DNA of 64,000 nucleotides. Source: Bursaphelenchus xylophilus. Taxonomy: Eukaryota; Nematoda; Chromadorea; Rhabditida; Aphelenchoididae. The notes beneath the pieces are model-generated. The model was not told the origin of the DNA. It was given only the letters and a program-made list of their open reading frames with translations, and ran no database searches. A program made the position numbers and the translations under genes. The stretch spans positions 620,001 through 684,000 of the forward strand of contig CAJFCV020000005.1 of NCBI GenBank assembly GCA_904066235.2, written 5' to 3'. Each line of letters begins with the position of its first letter. Position 1 is the stretch's first letter. Shown here piece after piece: positions 33,098 to 45,401 of the stretch.

Positions 33098-34480
33098 TTA
33101 ATACTTCGGAAGTAGACTATAAATAATCCCAATAATCCCGGAAAACAATAAAAGAGATTGTGCCACGATGAGTCCGACAAAACTGAAGCCGCTGAGGGCC
33201 GTTTTTCCGCCCGATTCTCCCACCGTGATTAAAAAAAAGGTCATCCCATAAACGGAGAAGCCGGTGGCAAAAATCGTCGCGATGGGGAGTACAAGAAAGG
33301 CGCGGTAACTCGAACGGACGGCGCCATACAAGCCGTAGTGTGTCCCAATGTAGGAGACTAAAACTGCGACGATTTGGAGACTGTTGTGCACCTTGAATGC
33401 GGTGAGACTTCTGTCGCTGTTCTGCTGCAAGAAATTGTTTGTTTGCTTCCAAAAAAAGGCCGAATTTTGGCTCGCGCTTTGCAAAGGCAGCCGAGATTTT
33501 CAACGATGTTTGCCGGGAGAGTGTTCAAAGTGCAGCGTTCAAAGTGGGCCGGGCCGAAATTTCGGTCCGTCGGCCCGATTTCAAATCGTTTCGGCCCGAC
33601 CCAGCCAAATCGTTCGACACGGCCCAGCCCAGAATATTTTAAATCCAGAATCTCGAAGCGAAAATTGGGTTTGATAATGAAAATAAACGCAATGTCAAAA
33701 CACAATCGGTTTTTTTAAAGGTATTTTTGTTTTTAGATAGCTATGGAACACAGTATTTATCCATTTACATGATGATAGAAAAAAATTTGGTCATAAGGAG
33801 TTAGACTTGGGGAGACTTTCGTTTCAATGGGCCGGCCCGGGCCAAAGCAAATTTAAAACGGGCCGGGCCGGCCGGAACCCTTCAGGCCGACGGCCCGGGC
33901 CGGCCGACGAGCCGTGTCTAGTCTGGAACAAGGCGGATTTTTTGAGCCTAAAACGAAAAAAGTCAAATGAGTCAGTTTCGTGATAGAAAATCTCTTCAGT
34001 TTACGCAATATTTCGCCTTTCGTCTGACCTCGTCCAAAAAAACCGTCATTGAGACGGATTTTTTCGTGTTGAATGATAACCCCTTGAGCGCAAAATCCGC
34101 AGTGCGTTGGCGGCAAGAATTCAAGATGCGCTGTGTGAAAGCGAAAAACTGTCCAGGCACTTTGTGAAAATGCTGATAAGAAGTCTACGAAATTCTATGG
34201 GAAATCTGTGCGTCGCACTTTGAACACTTACCTGGTGAGCGGAAGGCAAAGGCGGCACTGCGGGACGGCCAGACGACGGTTGGGAGTTGTTTCCCGAAGG
34301 TTGACTTGGACTTACCTCATGGGTTCGTGACGAGTTCTCCGGTTTGTCAATGTAAGTCCACGCGCTCCGATCGCCGACGTAGAAATGAGGGGTCGTTGCG
34401 GAGATGATCAGCAACGCCGTTCCGACCAGCGCCGACACAATTGTTCCACGATGTAAATAATAGCGACTTCCATGGGACAT
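33098..34480 (-). CDS. small four-transmembrane protein, copy A
   Basis: Unrecognised membrane protein. Exons 34480-34232 and 33424-33098, phase 0, 191 aa. Four hydrophobic segments: TIVSALVGTALLIISA (about 13-29), LQIVAVLVSYIGTHYGLYG, FLVLPIATIFATGFSVYGMT, and VGLIVAQSLLLFSGIIGIIY near the C-terminus. A polar Ser/Pro-rich loop follows the first helix. Inside that loop, CATGAG then GTAAGT (about 34314) is a second strong donor in phase 0, so isoforms lacking about 28 loop residues are possible. An upstream in-frame Met (34519) is an alternative start. The inverted paralogue at 62451 shares promoter, exon structure and most residues. It looks claudin-like in topology only; no claudin motif was found. 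Confidence 0.8.
33530..33925. repeat. GGGCCGGGCC-rich insertion in the four-TM gene intron
   Basis: G+C-rich blocks (GTGGGCCGGGCCG near 33545; GGGCCGGCCCGGGCC near 33830; GACGGCCCGGGCCGGCCGAC near 33890) flank an AT-rich core. The composition is like the hAT-like element at 35795, but no terminal repeats or target duplication could be fixed. The paralogue at 62.4 kb does not have it in its intron. Confidence 0.5.
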
Positions 34481-34639
34481 CGTGAATTTTGAACAAAGTT
34501 TTGTCTTCCGAAAAAGCAAGCAAGACTGTCAATCAAAATTGTGTTTCATTTTGATTGTAATTTTATATTGTTTCTCATATTGCTTTGATGAGCAATGCTG
34601 ACTCTTCCGCAGACATTCCATATTTCGGTTTCGAGGTTT

Positions 34640-35786
34640 CCAGGAATTTCGAAATGTATGAAAAAAAGTGTTGTATACTTCACGCGCCTGTTGTATGTAG
34701 ACAAGTGGTGGTGAAGGTATGAAGTCAGCCAGATGTAGAAAGATAATAAGGGAAGATTTATTATCAGATAAAAGTAATAATACGTAGCATTACACCGGAA
34801 CATTCACTGAATAAATAATAATAATTGACAACGGGACAAACACAATGCCAATGACGTTGTAAGGTTCGTCTCGGGACTCAACAAAAAGTTTTGCTAAAGG
34901 GCCACTACGGCAATTTTTGAAGGCGCTGCGACTTTTCAGGTCAGCGACAGTTCGGGTCAACGCTACTATGGATTTCGTTGGTTTGTCGTTGCATGTATGG
35001 GAGAGGCTAGGAGAAGTCTTAGTTAGTAGAAATAATCAGATTGATGGGGTCCTTGGGTAGCTTATCACCTTTTTTGAGCTATTTTACATGTGCTCACATC
35101 AATGATGTCGAATTAGAAGTTACGGATCTTCGCTTTTTGCCGCAAACTTTAATATGCCTTTTGACGTTAATGGCGTTGTTCTGGTGCTTAGTACTCCTAT
35201 TTTCACCTCGTACTACATAGTATCAGATAGTACTATCAGTACTAGAGGAAAAGTTAACATAATTTTCGAGACCAGCATCTTCGAAAACGGCGGGCTCACA
35301 CTTGCGGGCAACCACTTTGCGGGCAGGGAAAAAAATTTTATAATTTGACCCAAAATTAAAGAAGTTATAGCCAATTCAAATCGGGCCACGAAATTGGTAC
35401 ACCCTGCACGTCAAACTGAGATAAGCTAAAAACATAAGTACTACCAGAATAACAAATACTTACTTTTATGAGACAGAGGGCGCACGTCCGAAGGTGAAAT
35501 GGAGACGATATTGTAAATCAGACTTGAAACTGTCTCACAATTGATCATTTAGGTATAGAATACCTACCCCCAAAGAATGCTAAAAATTGAGGCAAACCCA
35601 CACCGTAATTCAATCAAATTTGATTTCTAAAAGTAGAATAAGACTTGTTCTTGAAATAATCAACAAGAACTGACCAGATTTACCTTGATTAACCTCCGAT
35701 ATAACAGTCTGAATTTCGGGGAAAAAATAATATTAGGGGAAAGACTTGACCACCCCATGAAAAAAAACTTGGCCCGACCCGCAGCG
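34640..35786. other. no gene recognised
   Basis: The first 150 bases upstream of the four-TM gene match the region before its paralogue (62280-62440), so they probably include its promoter. The rest is AT-rich and featureless to inspection. Confidence 0.4.
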
Positions 35787-35794
35787 GGCCCTAT

Positions 35795-36296
35795 CAGGGG
35801 TGGTCGGCGGGCCGGCCGGCCTCAAAAATGGAAATTGACAAACGGGCCGGGCCCGTCACGGGCCGGGCCGGGCCGGGCCGCGGGCCTGGGGTTTTTCCGG
35901 CCCGGCCCGGCCCGTCTAAAATACAATGCCAAACCGTTGGCATTCATTGTTTTCGCGCCGGGAAAATTAATTGATGTTGTTATAGTTGCTGTTTCTCAAG
36001 TTCTAACACGTTTACAAGTCTATAGTTCCATTATAGAACCACAAAACTATCACATTGATCCTTTACTAGCTAGATCAACGCCTTTTTTGCCTCAGTTTAG
36101 ATCCCGAGCCTGGGCGCAGTTCGCAGAACCCTCTATAGACGGGCCTGCACGGGCCGGGCCGGGCCGGGCCAGGCCCGTCACGGGCCGGGCCGGGCCGGGC
36201 CTGGAAAAAGACTAGACGGGCCGGGCCGGGCCGGTGATTAGACGGGCCGGGCCGCGGGCCGAAAATCGGAAAAATAGGGTCTGCTGACCACCCCTG
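35795..36296. mobile_element. non-autonomous hAT-like element with 8-bp target duplication
   Basis: Ends are CAGGGGTGGTCGGC at the left and the complement GCTGACCACCCCTG at the right. The 8-mer GGCCCTAT flanks both sides exactly (35787-35794 and 36297-36304). CAGGG-type ends with 8-bp duplications define the hAT superfamily. The subterminal regions consist of GGGCCGGGCC runs; the 500-bp length and lack of a frame indicate a non-autonomous copy. It lies exactly at the outer edge of the left palindrome arm. Confidence 0.88.
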
Positions 36297-37026
36297 GGCC
36301 CTATTCTTGCTAATTTTTCCATTTTTTATCTTCTCCATGAGGTCCACTTCCAACTTTAAAACCGTCTCTAAATGGCCTATTTTTCTTTGTTAGAACATCT
36401 CCAGCATTTCCATTAGTTCGAAAATGTCCTCTCTCCTCTTGCTGGGAGACAATTTCGCCTTTTTCTTGACCTTTTCGCCTTGATTATCTTCTCCATGACA
36501 TCCATTTTGGTCAATTTTACCTAAACTGATTATAGCGAAACATTTGAGGATTCTTATGCATGGAAAATATAACAACCCGTAAGAGTGATGTCTCCTCTAA
36601 GTCTTAGGCAAACTTGTAACTGCTAACTCAACGATGAAAAAACGAAAAAAGCGGACTTACATTATCTATGGTCTGCGAATTGGATGTTTCTCTTTGTTTC
36701 CCTAAAACAAAATCAACATTTTTGGCATAAAATAAAAGAAGAACATCTCCTCTTGCTAATAATAACTTAATTGACCACTTTTCAGTCCATCTTCATGGGG
36801 AAAGAGGCTGCACAATATGTCAAGAAAATAAAAATAATTATTTTCAGGAGAGAGAAACTTGACACATCAGGGAAAGACTTGGCGTCAACCTGCAGTGCGC
36901 GCTGCATGTCTCAAAATTAACTCCGCGGACTGCGAACGGGCTACATAATGTTCAGTCAAGGCTCGAAATAATTTTTTCTTTATTTACGATAAAATATTTT
37001 CACTTCATCTGGAGGACTTTTCTAGT

Positions 37027-39511
37027 CTAGAGAAACTCTTGGGTTCCGCCCGTGGTCTTGAACATAAGCGATGAGTTTTTATTGGTCAGAACAGAACGAT
37101 CGACAGACTCAGTTCTCTGCTTTCGATTCTTTCCCTTCTTGGCTTTCTGAAAAAAAAGTTGTTAATTTTTTTCCATATTTTTTGTAAAAATAAAAAAAAA
37201 TCTGGCACTGTGCAAAAATTGATTACCCATTGCACAGTGCAGTCACAATTTTTTCAATTTCCTCCCTTACCTTGGACGACTTCGTGTTTCCCATTGAAGA
37301 GTGAGGATCCGTCTTTGTCTCCACATCAGTACCACTCGTCTTTGTCCATTTTCTCGTCGACCTACGACGACGCTTATTCGAGGCCTTCAACTTTCTCTCA
37401 TTTGTCTTTTCTTTCTAAAAACCCGGTACATTTATTGGACCTAAACAAGTTCTTTACCTTATCCTTTCTTCTTCTGTAGAGCAGCGCAATTACAATGGAA
37501 CAAAGGCAGAGAAGGAGTAGCAAGCCAAGGAACGAGCCAGTGAAAACGTAGATAGTTGAGTAGTCAGCTGGCATAACTAACTTTTCAGAGCTAAAAATAA
37601 AAGATATTTACGTTTCGAAGGGCTTTAAAACCGTTGGCCAGCTCTAAAATCACGTACTGTGCAGGCAACTTTGTGATGACGTAAGACATATTATCTGTAC
37701 TTGACTTGATATTGGGATCAATTGTGGTTGGGGATAGAGTAGACGGCACTGTAGTGGATGATGTACTGGTAGACTTGGTCAAACTAGTTGTTGGAGTGGT
37801 TGTGGTGGGGGTGGTGGCGGTGGTGGTAGTTGGAGTGGTTGTGGTGGTGGTGGTGGTAGTGGTGGTTGTTGTTGTTGTAGTCTGAAAATTTCTGCGTCAC
37901 AATCGGGCGGCGCCACAACCCAAAGGCTCGCAAAAGCCGCAGTGTGCGCAAAAATTTCGATGGCACGGTGCAATTCATTTCTTTGTGCACTGTGCACTCT
38001 GTCAATCGCAGAACAGGGAAAAGCCTTTCCCATCGCACAGTGCAGTCACAAAGAGAAAACAAAATTTTGTTTATGCCCATAAACTCACCGGAGTAGTCGT
38101 GGTAGTGGTGGTAGTCGTGGTGGTCTGAAGATAAGATAAAACTTACAGCGTCATTTGAACCGAAACTTTTTTTCTGCACTGTGTCGCAGAGTAAATGAAA
38201 AATTCGCAAGAAAACTATACCGTGGTAGTGGTAGTTGTGGTGGTCGTAGTGGTCGTGCTCGTCGTTGTTGTCTAAATAAAGTTTCGCACTCTGCGGCTGA
38301 GAACAAACTTTGCTTTGCACCGTGCATAGAAAATAAATAAAAATAATTTCCACCTACCGTAGGCGGCTGGACTTCAAAACGGACATACGCACGTTCATCG
38401 TAACGATATTTCTGAAACATCGGGTCGCAGTTTCTTCCATGAAATCCGAACATCTTCTAAAACATTGTTAGAATTCGCAAAAAAAGGTGAAACAACTTAC
38501 AAGCGGATAAATAACGCCGGGTTTGGCTCTGGCAAAAATTCCAATTGAGTTGTTGCATGGCTGGTCGTGCATTCCCTGAAAAAAAATGAAAAAATATTTT
38601 TTTTACACCTAACTAAAACAAAATCTTGATATTTCCTGCCGTAAAATCAAATTTTTCACATTTCCTTACCCTGGAAAAAATTTGAAAAAGCTGCTCACAA
38701 ATCCCCGTGTAGGTTATATAATACATAATATCCGCATCGTGAATGTAGAGGGTGGAATCGGTTAGGTGAATCACGTCGAGCCATCCTCGTAGTTCATAAA
38801 TTATTTCGAATTCGCCGGGCTTGCCCCGACTTCGTAAAAACCAATGCTCCAGAGGCTGTGTGACTGCAGTAAGGTTATATCTCCAATAATACAACTCGCC
38901 TCTGATCATATAGACTGTTTTATCTACTTGGTTAAATCCAGGCATCTCAAAACTTTGTTCGGGCGCGTCTCGCCAGAAGTAAAAAGATTTGCTGAAAAGA
39001 TTACTGCGACTTCAAAAAAAAACTTAAGTTTTGACAAGTTCCACCGAAAAGTGAGCGTCGAACTTAGAGTAAAAAAACAACTTTTGGTTAATACTTACCC
39101 ACCGCGAGAGTAAATAAGTGCAATCCGGTCAAAGTTTTCGGAGAAGAATGTCCAGTAAAAGTCCGAGTCCGAAGGGCCGTTATCTGGATACAAACGAACA
39201 GGCCTGAAATCACAAAAAAAATTTTGTATTCACTGTCAGCTCAAAATTTCAAAATCAGTCGAATTTCAAAAGCAAAAAAAAACTCACTCTGAGGTTTTAT
39301 TCCATTCTTTTTTTTCGAAGTCGAATGTGTAATTCAGAAGATGCGGTTGTCCATAGTTCTCGACTGAAAAAACCTCGGCACGTTTCACACCCTCAGGCAT
39401 GTACTTGGCCAGATCCGCGCAATTGAAGAGCATATTTGCTATGCGCGGGCCATGTTGTGTGAAAGCCAAGGTCCCTGAAATTAGGGCGATCACGAGAATT
39501 GGGACCTTCAT
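37027..39511 (-). CDS. mucin-stalk single-pass surface protein, copy 1
   Basis: Unrecognised family, described here from its four copies. Eleven exons mirror copy 2; first exon 39511-39288, last 37146-37027. Signal peptide MKVPILVIALISGTLAF; ectodomain of about 275 residues with Cys residues at NCADL, GICEQ, QPCNN and GRNCDP; Thr-rich stalk encoded by three short ACN-repeat exons; transmembrane segment TIYVFTGSFLGLLLLLCLC; Lys/Arg-rich tail ending TTGGTQEFL. Compared with copies 2 and 3 it differs mainly in exons 3-5 (for example TAVTQPLEHW, DADIMYYITY, CEQLFQIFSRGMHDQP, MFGFHGRN), while introns and the tail are almost identical. It lies on the left palindrome arm. Function is unknown; cell-surface location is inferred from topology. 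Confidence 0.8.
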
Positions 39512-40054
39512 CAGGAAGCGACTGGTCGGCCCAAAATTTCGCGAGGAAAGTGGGAAAAAGAAAGTTGAAGCTTCAAAAAATGCATGGATTTGGGAAAAAA
39601 TTTGCATAAAATTTTGGACTAAAAATTTTTTTGGGAACTCCAGGAAAATGGAAAAAAAATTTGCACTGTGCAATAGGCCAACCTGAAAGCATCGAAAGGC
39701 ATATAGGAGGTGCACCCCGAACTTCTTAGATTGATAGAAGAAGAGAAAAGAAATTATATTGTACTAGGCAAAATTGGATCAAAATCGATGAATCTGACCG
39801 AATTCGAGCTCTTTCGAGGTTTACAAGAGTAGCAGGGCTTTGATCCTGCTACAACAGACCACTACTAAATTGAAATTCATCAAATCTTCTTTATTTCCAC
39901 CTAAACATCAAACCAAGAATAATTAAAATTACATACGCCTTCTCCAGTCCTTTCCTGCGTTTCTCCGTCAGTTCCCGCAACATGATGCAATAATGAACTG
40001 ACAAGTGCCCTTTTTCAACTTTGAAATTTCCAGATTTCTTCTTTATTACGTCCG

Positions 40055-40487
40055 CTAGGATGTTCCACACAATATCCATCGCTCAACGTACCACTAAAGA
40101 GCTCAAAAGAAAGAGAAATCTTACATTTCCTGGAGGCACGTCGATAGATGGAAGATCAATGTTTGGGTCATTGCTAGATGTGCCGGGCTCCATGGATTCA
40201 TCCATTTTATTCAACCAGACGTTCCTGCCGATCTCTGCTAACTTTATCTTCCTTTGCTTTATCTGCTTCAGCTTGTTTCGTGCCTTCACCAGCCCTTTCT
40301 TGCGTTTCTCCCTCAGTTCCGGGTCATTTAGCTAAAACCTCAAAAATCAAACAAATAGTACTCACAATTTGTTTTCTTCTTTGACGTGACCTTTCTGGGT
40401 GAGAAACTGGAGTTCCAATGGTGAGCGGGACAAGGCAAGTTCCATTTCGTTGTTCCACAGGTCTCCAAAGGTATTTTTGAGCTTTAC
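40055..40487 (-). CDS. Lys/Arg-rich small gene, left-arm copy (3' exons)
   Basis: Three exons visible on the minus strand: 40487-40366, 40331-40125, 40093-40055 (stop). Phases agree. The product includes RPVEQRNGTCLVPLTIGTP, PELREKRKKGLVKARNKLKQ, IKQRKIKLAEIGRNVW, then acidic MDESMEPGTSSNDPNID, and ends WYVERWILCGTS. The basic region is probably helical or coiled-coil. The 5' end is unclear: a frame beginning MTGRITTGCKTF upstream (about 40793-40650) uses sequence missing from the right arm. The gene is not recognised. Confidence 0.45.
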
Positions 40488-41639
40488 CTGCCTATACCCG
40501 AATTATTTGACAGGAAACATCTAAAATACAGAGAAATTAAAAACAAAAAAAATCTAAAAAAAATAGTCGAAAACGCGTGGAAATTCAAGTGTCCAAACAA
40601 TAAAAACAAGAAAGGAGCACGACATCGTGCATTTTCGTTCCTGATTGTGTTTGATCCCATCGCGAAAAAATTCACATTTTCGGCCAGAAATTTTCGTTTT
40701 TTTTTTTTGCATGTTTCGTATTCTCGCGTTTCGAGAAATTTCTACGTTTTTGCCAGGAAATGTTTTGCAACCTGTTGTTATTCGACCAGTCATTTTTTCG
40801 CCGACCTGTCCACGTTACCCGCGTTCAATTTGTAAGTTGTTTATGCTTTTCTTTTCTTTTAGGTAAAAGTATGTTATCCAAGGCCAACAATGATGGTTTT
40901 TGCCTTTTTTTCGCTCGGGACAAGAGAAAAAACGGGTAAAAATTGGAATATCTTTACGTTAGCTATTTTTTAGATCATAAACTAGAGGTACTGAGTCGAT
41001 TTCTCTCGAGCCTTCTATTTTCTGTCGAATTTTACCTAAAAAAGGGCAAAGAGAAGTGAAAATAGCTTACCTGCCGCCGGGAAATATTGTTTATGCCTAA
41101 ATTACAGCACGTAATCCACGAACCTGATGTAATACAGCTCCCTTTTGAGTCGTGCGCTGCAAACAACTTCTGATTGGACCCGTCCCTTCAAAATCCAACG
41201 ACCCGAGTTGTAGACAGCAATCTGGACTAAAGACTATTTTCACTTCTCTTTGCCCTTTTTTACGTAAAATTCGACAGAAAATAGAAGGCTCGAGAGAAAT
41301 CGACTCAGTACCTCTAGTTTATGATCTAATAAAAAATAGCTAACGTAAAGATATTCCAATTTTTACCCGTTTTTTCTCTTGTCCCGAGCGAAAAAAAGGC
41401 AAAAACCATCATTGTTGGCCTTGGATAACATACTTTTACCTAAAAGAAAAGCAAAGCATAAACAAATGGGATCAAACACAATCAGGAACGAAAATGCACG
41501 ATGTCGCGCTCCTTTCTTGTTTTTATTGTTTGGACACTTGAATTTCCACGCGTTTTCGACTATTTTTTTTTAGATTTTTTTTGTTTTTAATTTCTCTGTA
41601 TTTTAGATGTTTCCTGTCAAATAATTCGGGTATAGGCAG

Positions 41640-42072
41640 GTAAAGCTCAAAAATACCTTTGGAGACCTGTGGAACAACGAAATGGAACTTGCCTTGTCCC
41701 GCTCACCATTGGAACTCCAGTTTCTCACCCAGAAAGGTCACGTCAAAGAAGAAAACAAATTGTGAGTACTATTTGTTTGATTTTTGAGGTTTTAGCTAAA
41801 TGACCCGGAACTGAGGGAGAAACGCAAGAAAGGGCTGGTGAAGGCACGAAACAAGCTGAAGCAGATAAAGCAAAGGAAGATAAAGTTAGCAGAGATCGGC
41901 AGGAACGTCTGGTTGAATAAAATGGATGAATCCATGGAGCCCGGCACATCTAGCAATGACCCAAACATTGATCTTCCATCTATCGACGTGCCTTCAGGAA
42001 ATGTAAGATTTCTCTTTCTTTTGAGCTCTTTAGTGGTACGTTGAGCGATGGATATTGTGTGGAACATCCTAG
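41640..42072 (+). CDS. Lys/Arg-rich small gene, right-arm copy (3' exons)
   Basis: Mirror of the left-arm gene: exons 41640-41761, 41796-42002, 42034-42072. It differs by single changes (IDVPSGN for IDVPPGN). The right arm lacks about 175 bp present upstream in the left arm, so if that stretch is a 5' exon this copy is truncated. Just downstream, a frame starting MDIVWNILADVIKKKSGNF, with RELTEKRRKGLEKA, echoes the ELREKRKKGLVKA motif, suggesting an old internal duplication. Confidence 0.45.
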
Positions 42073-42614
42073 CGGACGTAATAAAGAAGAAATCTGGAAA
42101 TTTCACAGTTGAAAAAGGGCACTTGTCAGTTCATTATTGCATCATGTTGCGGGAACTGACGGAGAAACGCAGGAAAGGACTGGAGAAGGCGTATGTAATT
42201 TTAATTATTCTTGGTTTGATGTTTAGGTGGAAATAAAGAAGATTTGATGAATTTCAATTTAGTAGTGGTCTGTTGTAGCAGGATCAAAGCCCTGCTACTC
42301 TTGTAAACCTCGGAAGAGCTCGAATTCGGTCAGATTCATCGATTTTGATCCAATTTTGCCTAGTACAATATAATTTCTTTTCTCTTCTTCTATCAATCTA
42401 AGAAGTTCGGGGTGCACCTCCTATATGCCTTCCGATGCTTTCAGGTTGGCCTATTGCACAGTGCAAATTTTTTTTCCATTTTCCTGGAGTTCCAAAAAAA
42501 TTTTTAGTCCAAAATTTTATGCAAATTTTCTCCCAAATCCATGCATTTTTTGAAGCTTCAACTTTCTTTTTCCCACTTTCCTCGCGAAATTTTGGGCCGA
42601 CCAGTCGCTTCCTG

Positions 42615-45401
42615 ATGGAGGTCCCAATTCTCGTGATCGCCCTAATTTCAGGGACCTTGGCTTTCACACAACATGGCCCGCGCATAGCAAATATGCTCTT
42701 CAATTGCGCGGATCTGGCCAAGTACATGCCTGAGGGTGTGAAACGTGCCGAGGTTTTTTCAGTCGAGAACTATGGACAACCGCATCTTCTGAATTACACA
42801 TTCGACTTCGAAAAAAAAGAATGGAATAAAACCTCAGAGTGAGTTTTTTTTTGCTTTTGAAATTCGACTGATTTTGAAATTTTGAGCTGACAGTGAATAC
42901 AAAATTTTTTTTGTGATTTCAGGCCTGTTCGTTTGTATCCAGATAACGGCCCTTCGGACTCGGACTTTTACTGGACATTCTTCTCCGAAAACTTTGACCG
43001 GATTGCACTTATTTACTCTCGCGGTGGGTAAGTATTAACCAAAAGTTGTTTTTTACTCTAAGTTCGACGCTCACATTTCGGTGGAACTTGTCAAAACTTA
43101 AGTTTTTTTTGAAGTCGCAGTAATCTTTTCAGCAAATCTTTTTACTTCTGGCGAGACGCGCCCGAACAAAGTTTTGAGATGCCTGGATTTAACCAAATAG
43201 ATAAAACAGTCTATATGATCAGAGACGAGTTGTATTATTGGAGATCTAACCTTACTACAGCCGTACATCCTATGGAGCATTGGTTTTTACGAAGTCGGGG
43301 CAAGCCCGGCGAATTCGATATAATTTCTGAACTACGAGGATGGACCAGCCAGGATGACCTAACCGATTCCACCCTCTACATTCGCGATGTGGATATTATG
43401 TATTATATACCCTACACGGGGATTTGTCGGCAGGCTTTTCAAATTTTTTCCAGGGTAAGGAAATGTGAAAAATTTGATTTTACGGCAGGAAATATCAAGA
43501 TTTTGTTTTAGTTAGGTGTAAAAAAAATATTTTTTCATTTTTTTCAGGGAATGTACGACCAGCAATGCAACCCATCAATTGGAATATTTGCCAGAACCAA
43601 ACCCGGCGTTATTTATCCGCTTGTAAGTTGTTTCACCTTTTTTTGCGAATTCTAACAATGTTTTAGAGGATGTTCGGATGGCATGGAAGAAACTGCGACC
43701 CGATGTTTCAGAAATATCGTTACGATGAACGTGCGTATGTCCGTTTTGAAGTCCAGCCGCCTACGGTAGGTGGAAATTATTTTTATTTATTTTCTATGCA
43801 CGGTGCAAAGCAAAGTTTGTTCTCAGCCGCAGAGTGCGAAACTTTATTTAGACAACAACGACGAGCACGACCACTACGACCACCACAACTACCACTACCA
43901 CGGTATAGTTTTCTTGCGAATTTTTCATTTACTCTGCGACACAGTGCAGAAAAAAAGTTTCGGTTCAAATGACGCTGTAAGTTTTATCTTATCTTCAGAC
44001 CACCACGACTACCACCACTACCACGACTACTCCGGTGAGTTTATGGGCATAAACAAAATTTTGTTTTCTCTTTGTGACTGCACTGTGCGATGGGAAAGGC
44101 TTTTCCCTGTTCTGCGATTGACAGAGTGCACAGTGCACAAAGAAATAAATTGCACTGCACGTCAATCCAAAATAGAAGAAAAAATTTCCCGCCCCTTTTT
44201 TGGTGATTCGTTCAAAATCCGATAAAACGCATTTTCTTATCTTTCTTCTTCCTTTTCGAGAAAAAAACAATTATTTCGGGCGAGAAAAAGTGCCGATAAT
44301 TTCGCGACATTTCGTCTCTCTTTTAAACCAATGAAAACGGTACGAAGTTTCGAAACGGTTCAGGAAATGCGCTGGATTGACGTGCACTGTGCCATCGAAA
44401 TTTTTGCGCACACTGCGGCTTTTGCGAGCCTTTGGGTTGTGGCGCCGCCCGATTGTGACGCAGAAATTTTCAGACTACAACAACAACAACCACCACTACC
44501 ACCACCACCACCACAACCACTCCAACTACCACCACCGCCACCACCCCCACCACAACCACTCCAACTACCACCACCACCACCACCACCACCACCACCACCA
44601 CCACCACCACCACCACCACCACCACCACCACTCCAACAACTACTATGACCAAGTCTACCAGTACATCATCCACTACAGTGCCGTCTACTCTATCCCCAAC
44701 CACAATTGATCCCAATATCAAGTCAAGTACAGATAATATGTCTTACGTCATCACAAAGTTGCCTGCACAGTACGTTATTTTAGAGCTGGCCAATGGTTTT
44801 AAAGCCCTTCGAAACGTAAATATCTTTTATTTTTAGCTCTGAAAAGTTAGTTATGCCAGCTGACTACTCAACTATCTACGTTTTCACTGGCTCGTTCCTT
44901 GGCTTGCTACTCCTTCTCTGCCTTTGTTCCATTGTAATTGCGCTGCTCTACAGAAGAAGAAAGGATAAGGTAAAGAAGTTGTTTAGGTTCCATAAATGCA
45001 CCGGGTTTTTAGGAAGAAAAGACAAATGAGAGAAAGTTGAAGGCCTCGAATAAGCGTCGTCGTAGGTCGACGAGAAAATGGACAAAGACGAGTGGTACTG
45101 ATGTGGAGACAAAGACGGATCCTCACTCTTCGATGGGAAACACGAAGTCGTCCAAGGTAAGGGAGGAAATTGAAAAAATTGTGACTGCACTGTGCAATGG
45201 GTAATCAATTTTTGCACAGTGCCAGATTTTTTTTTATTTTTACAAAAAATATGGAAAAAAATTTAACAACTTTTTTTTCAGAAAGCCAAGAAGGGAAAGA
45301 ATCGAAAGCAAAGAACTGAGTCTGTCGATCGTTCTGTTCTGACCAATAAAAACTCATCGCTTATGTTCAAGACCACGGGCGGAACCCAAGAGTTTCTCTA
45401 G
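42615..45401 (+). CDS. mucin-stalk single-pass surface protein, copy 2
   Basis: Exons: 42615-42838, 42923-43027, 43133-43454, 43548-43622, 43667-43765, 43852-43902, 43999-44034, 44474-44769, 44837-44969, 45013-45156, 45282-45401; all phases close, 534 aa. Signal peptide (MEVPILVIALISGTLAF), ectodomain (about 18-275), Thr-rich stalk (about 276-390, the longest of the four owing to an ACC expansion at about 44570-44635), transmembrane helix (about 410-432), basic tail with KRRRRSTRKW. AATAAAG at about 45445 is the likely polyadenylation signal. The intron before exon 8 carries a 227-bp MITE absent from copies 1, 3 and 4. In exons 3-5 it is nearly identical to copy 3 rather than to its palindromic partner. 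Family and function unknown. Confidence 0.85.
44158..44384. mobile_element. 227-bp MITE with CACGTCAATCCA ends and 5-bp duplication
   Basis: Starts CACGTCAATCCA, ends TGGATTGACGTG. The 5-mer CACTG flanks both sides (44153-44157 and 44385-44389), and the empty site is seen in copies 1 and 3. The insertion interrupted a GCACTGTGC motif. A fragment of the same element's end is at about 56353-56400 in the M13-like gene. Confidence 0.88.

Noticed and set aside
44377..44721. Poly-His, poly-Pro and poly-Val frames over the ACC repeat
   Set aside because: They are other-frame readings of the Thr-codon exon; splice phase from the neighbouring exons fixes the Thr frame.
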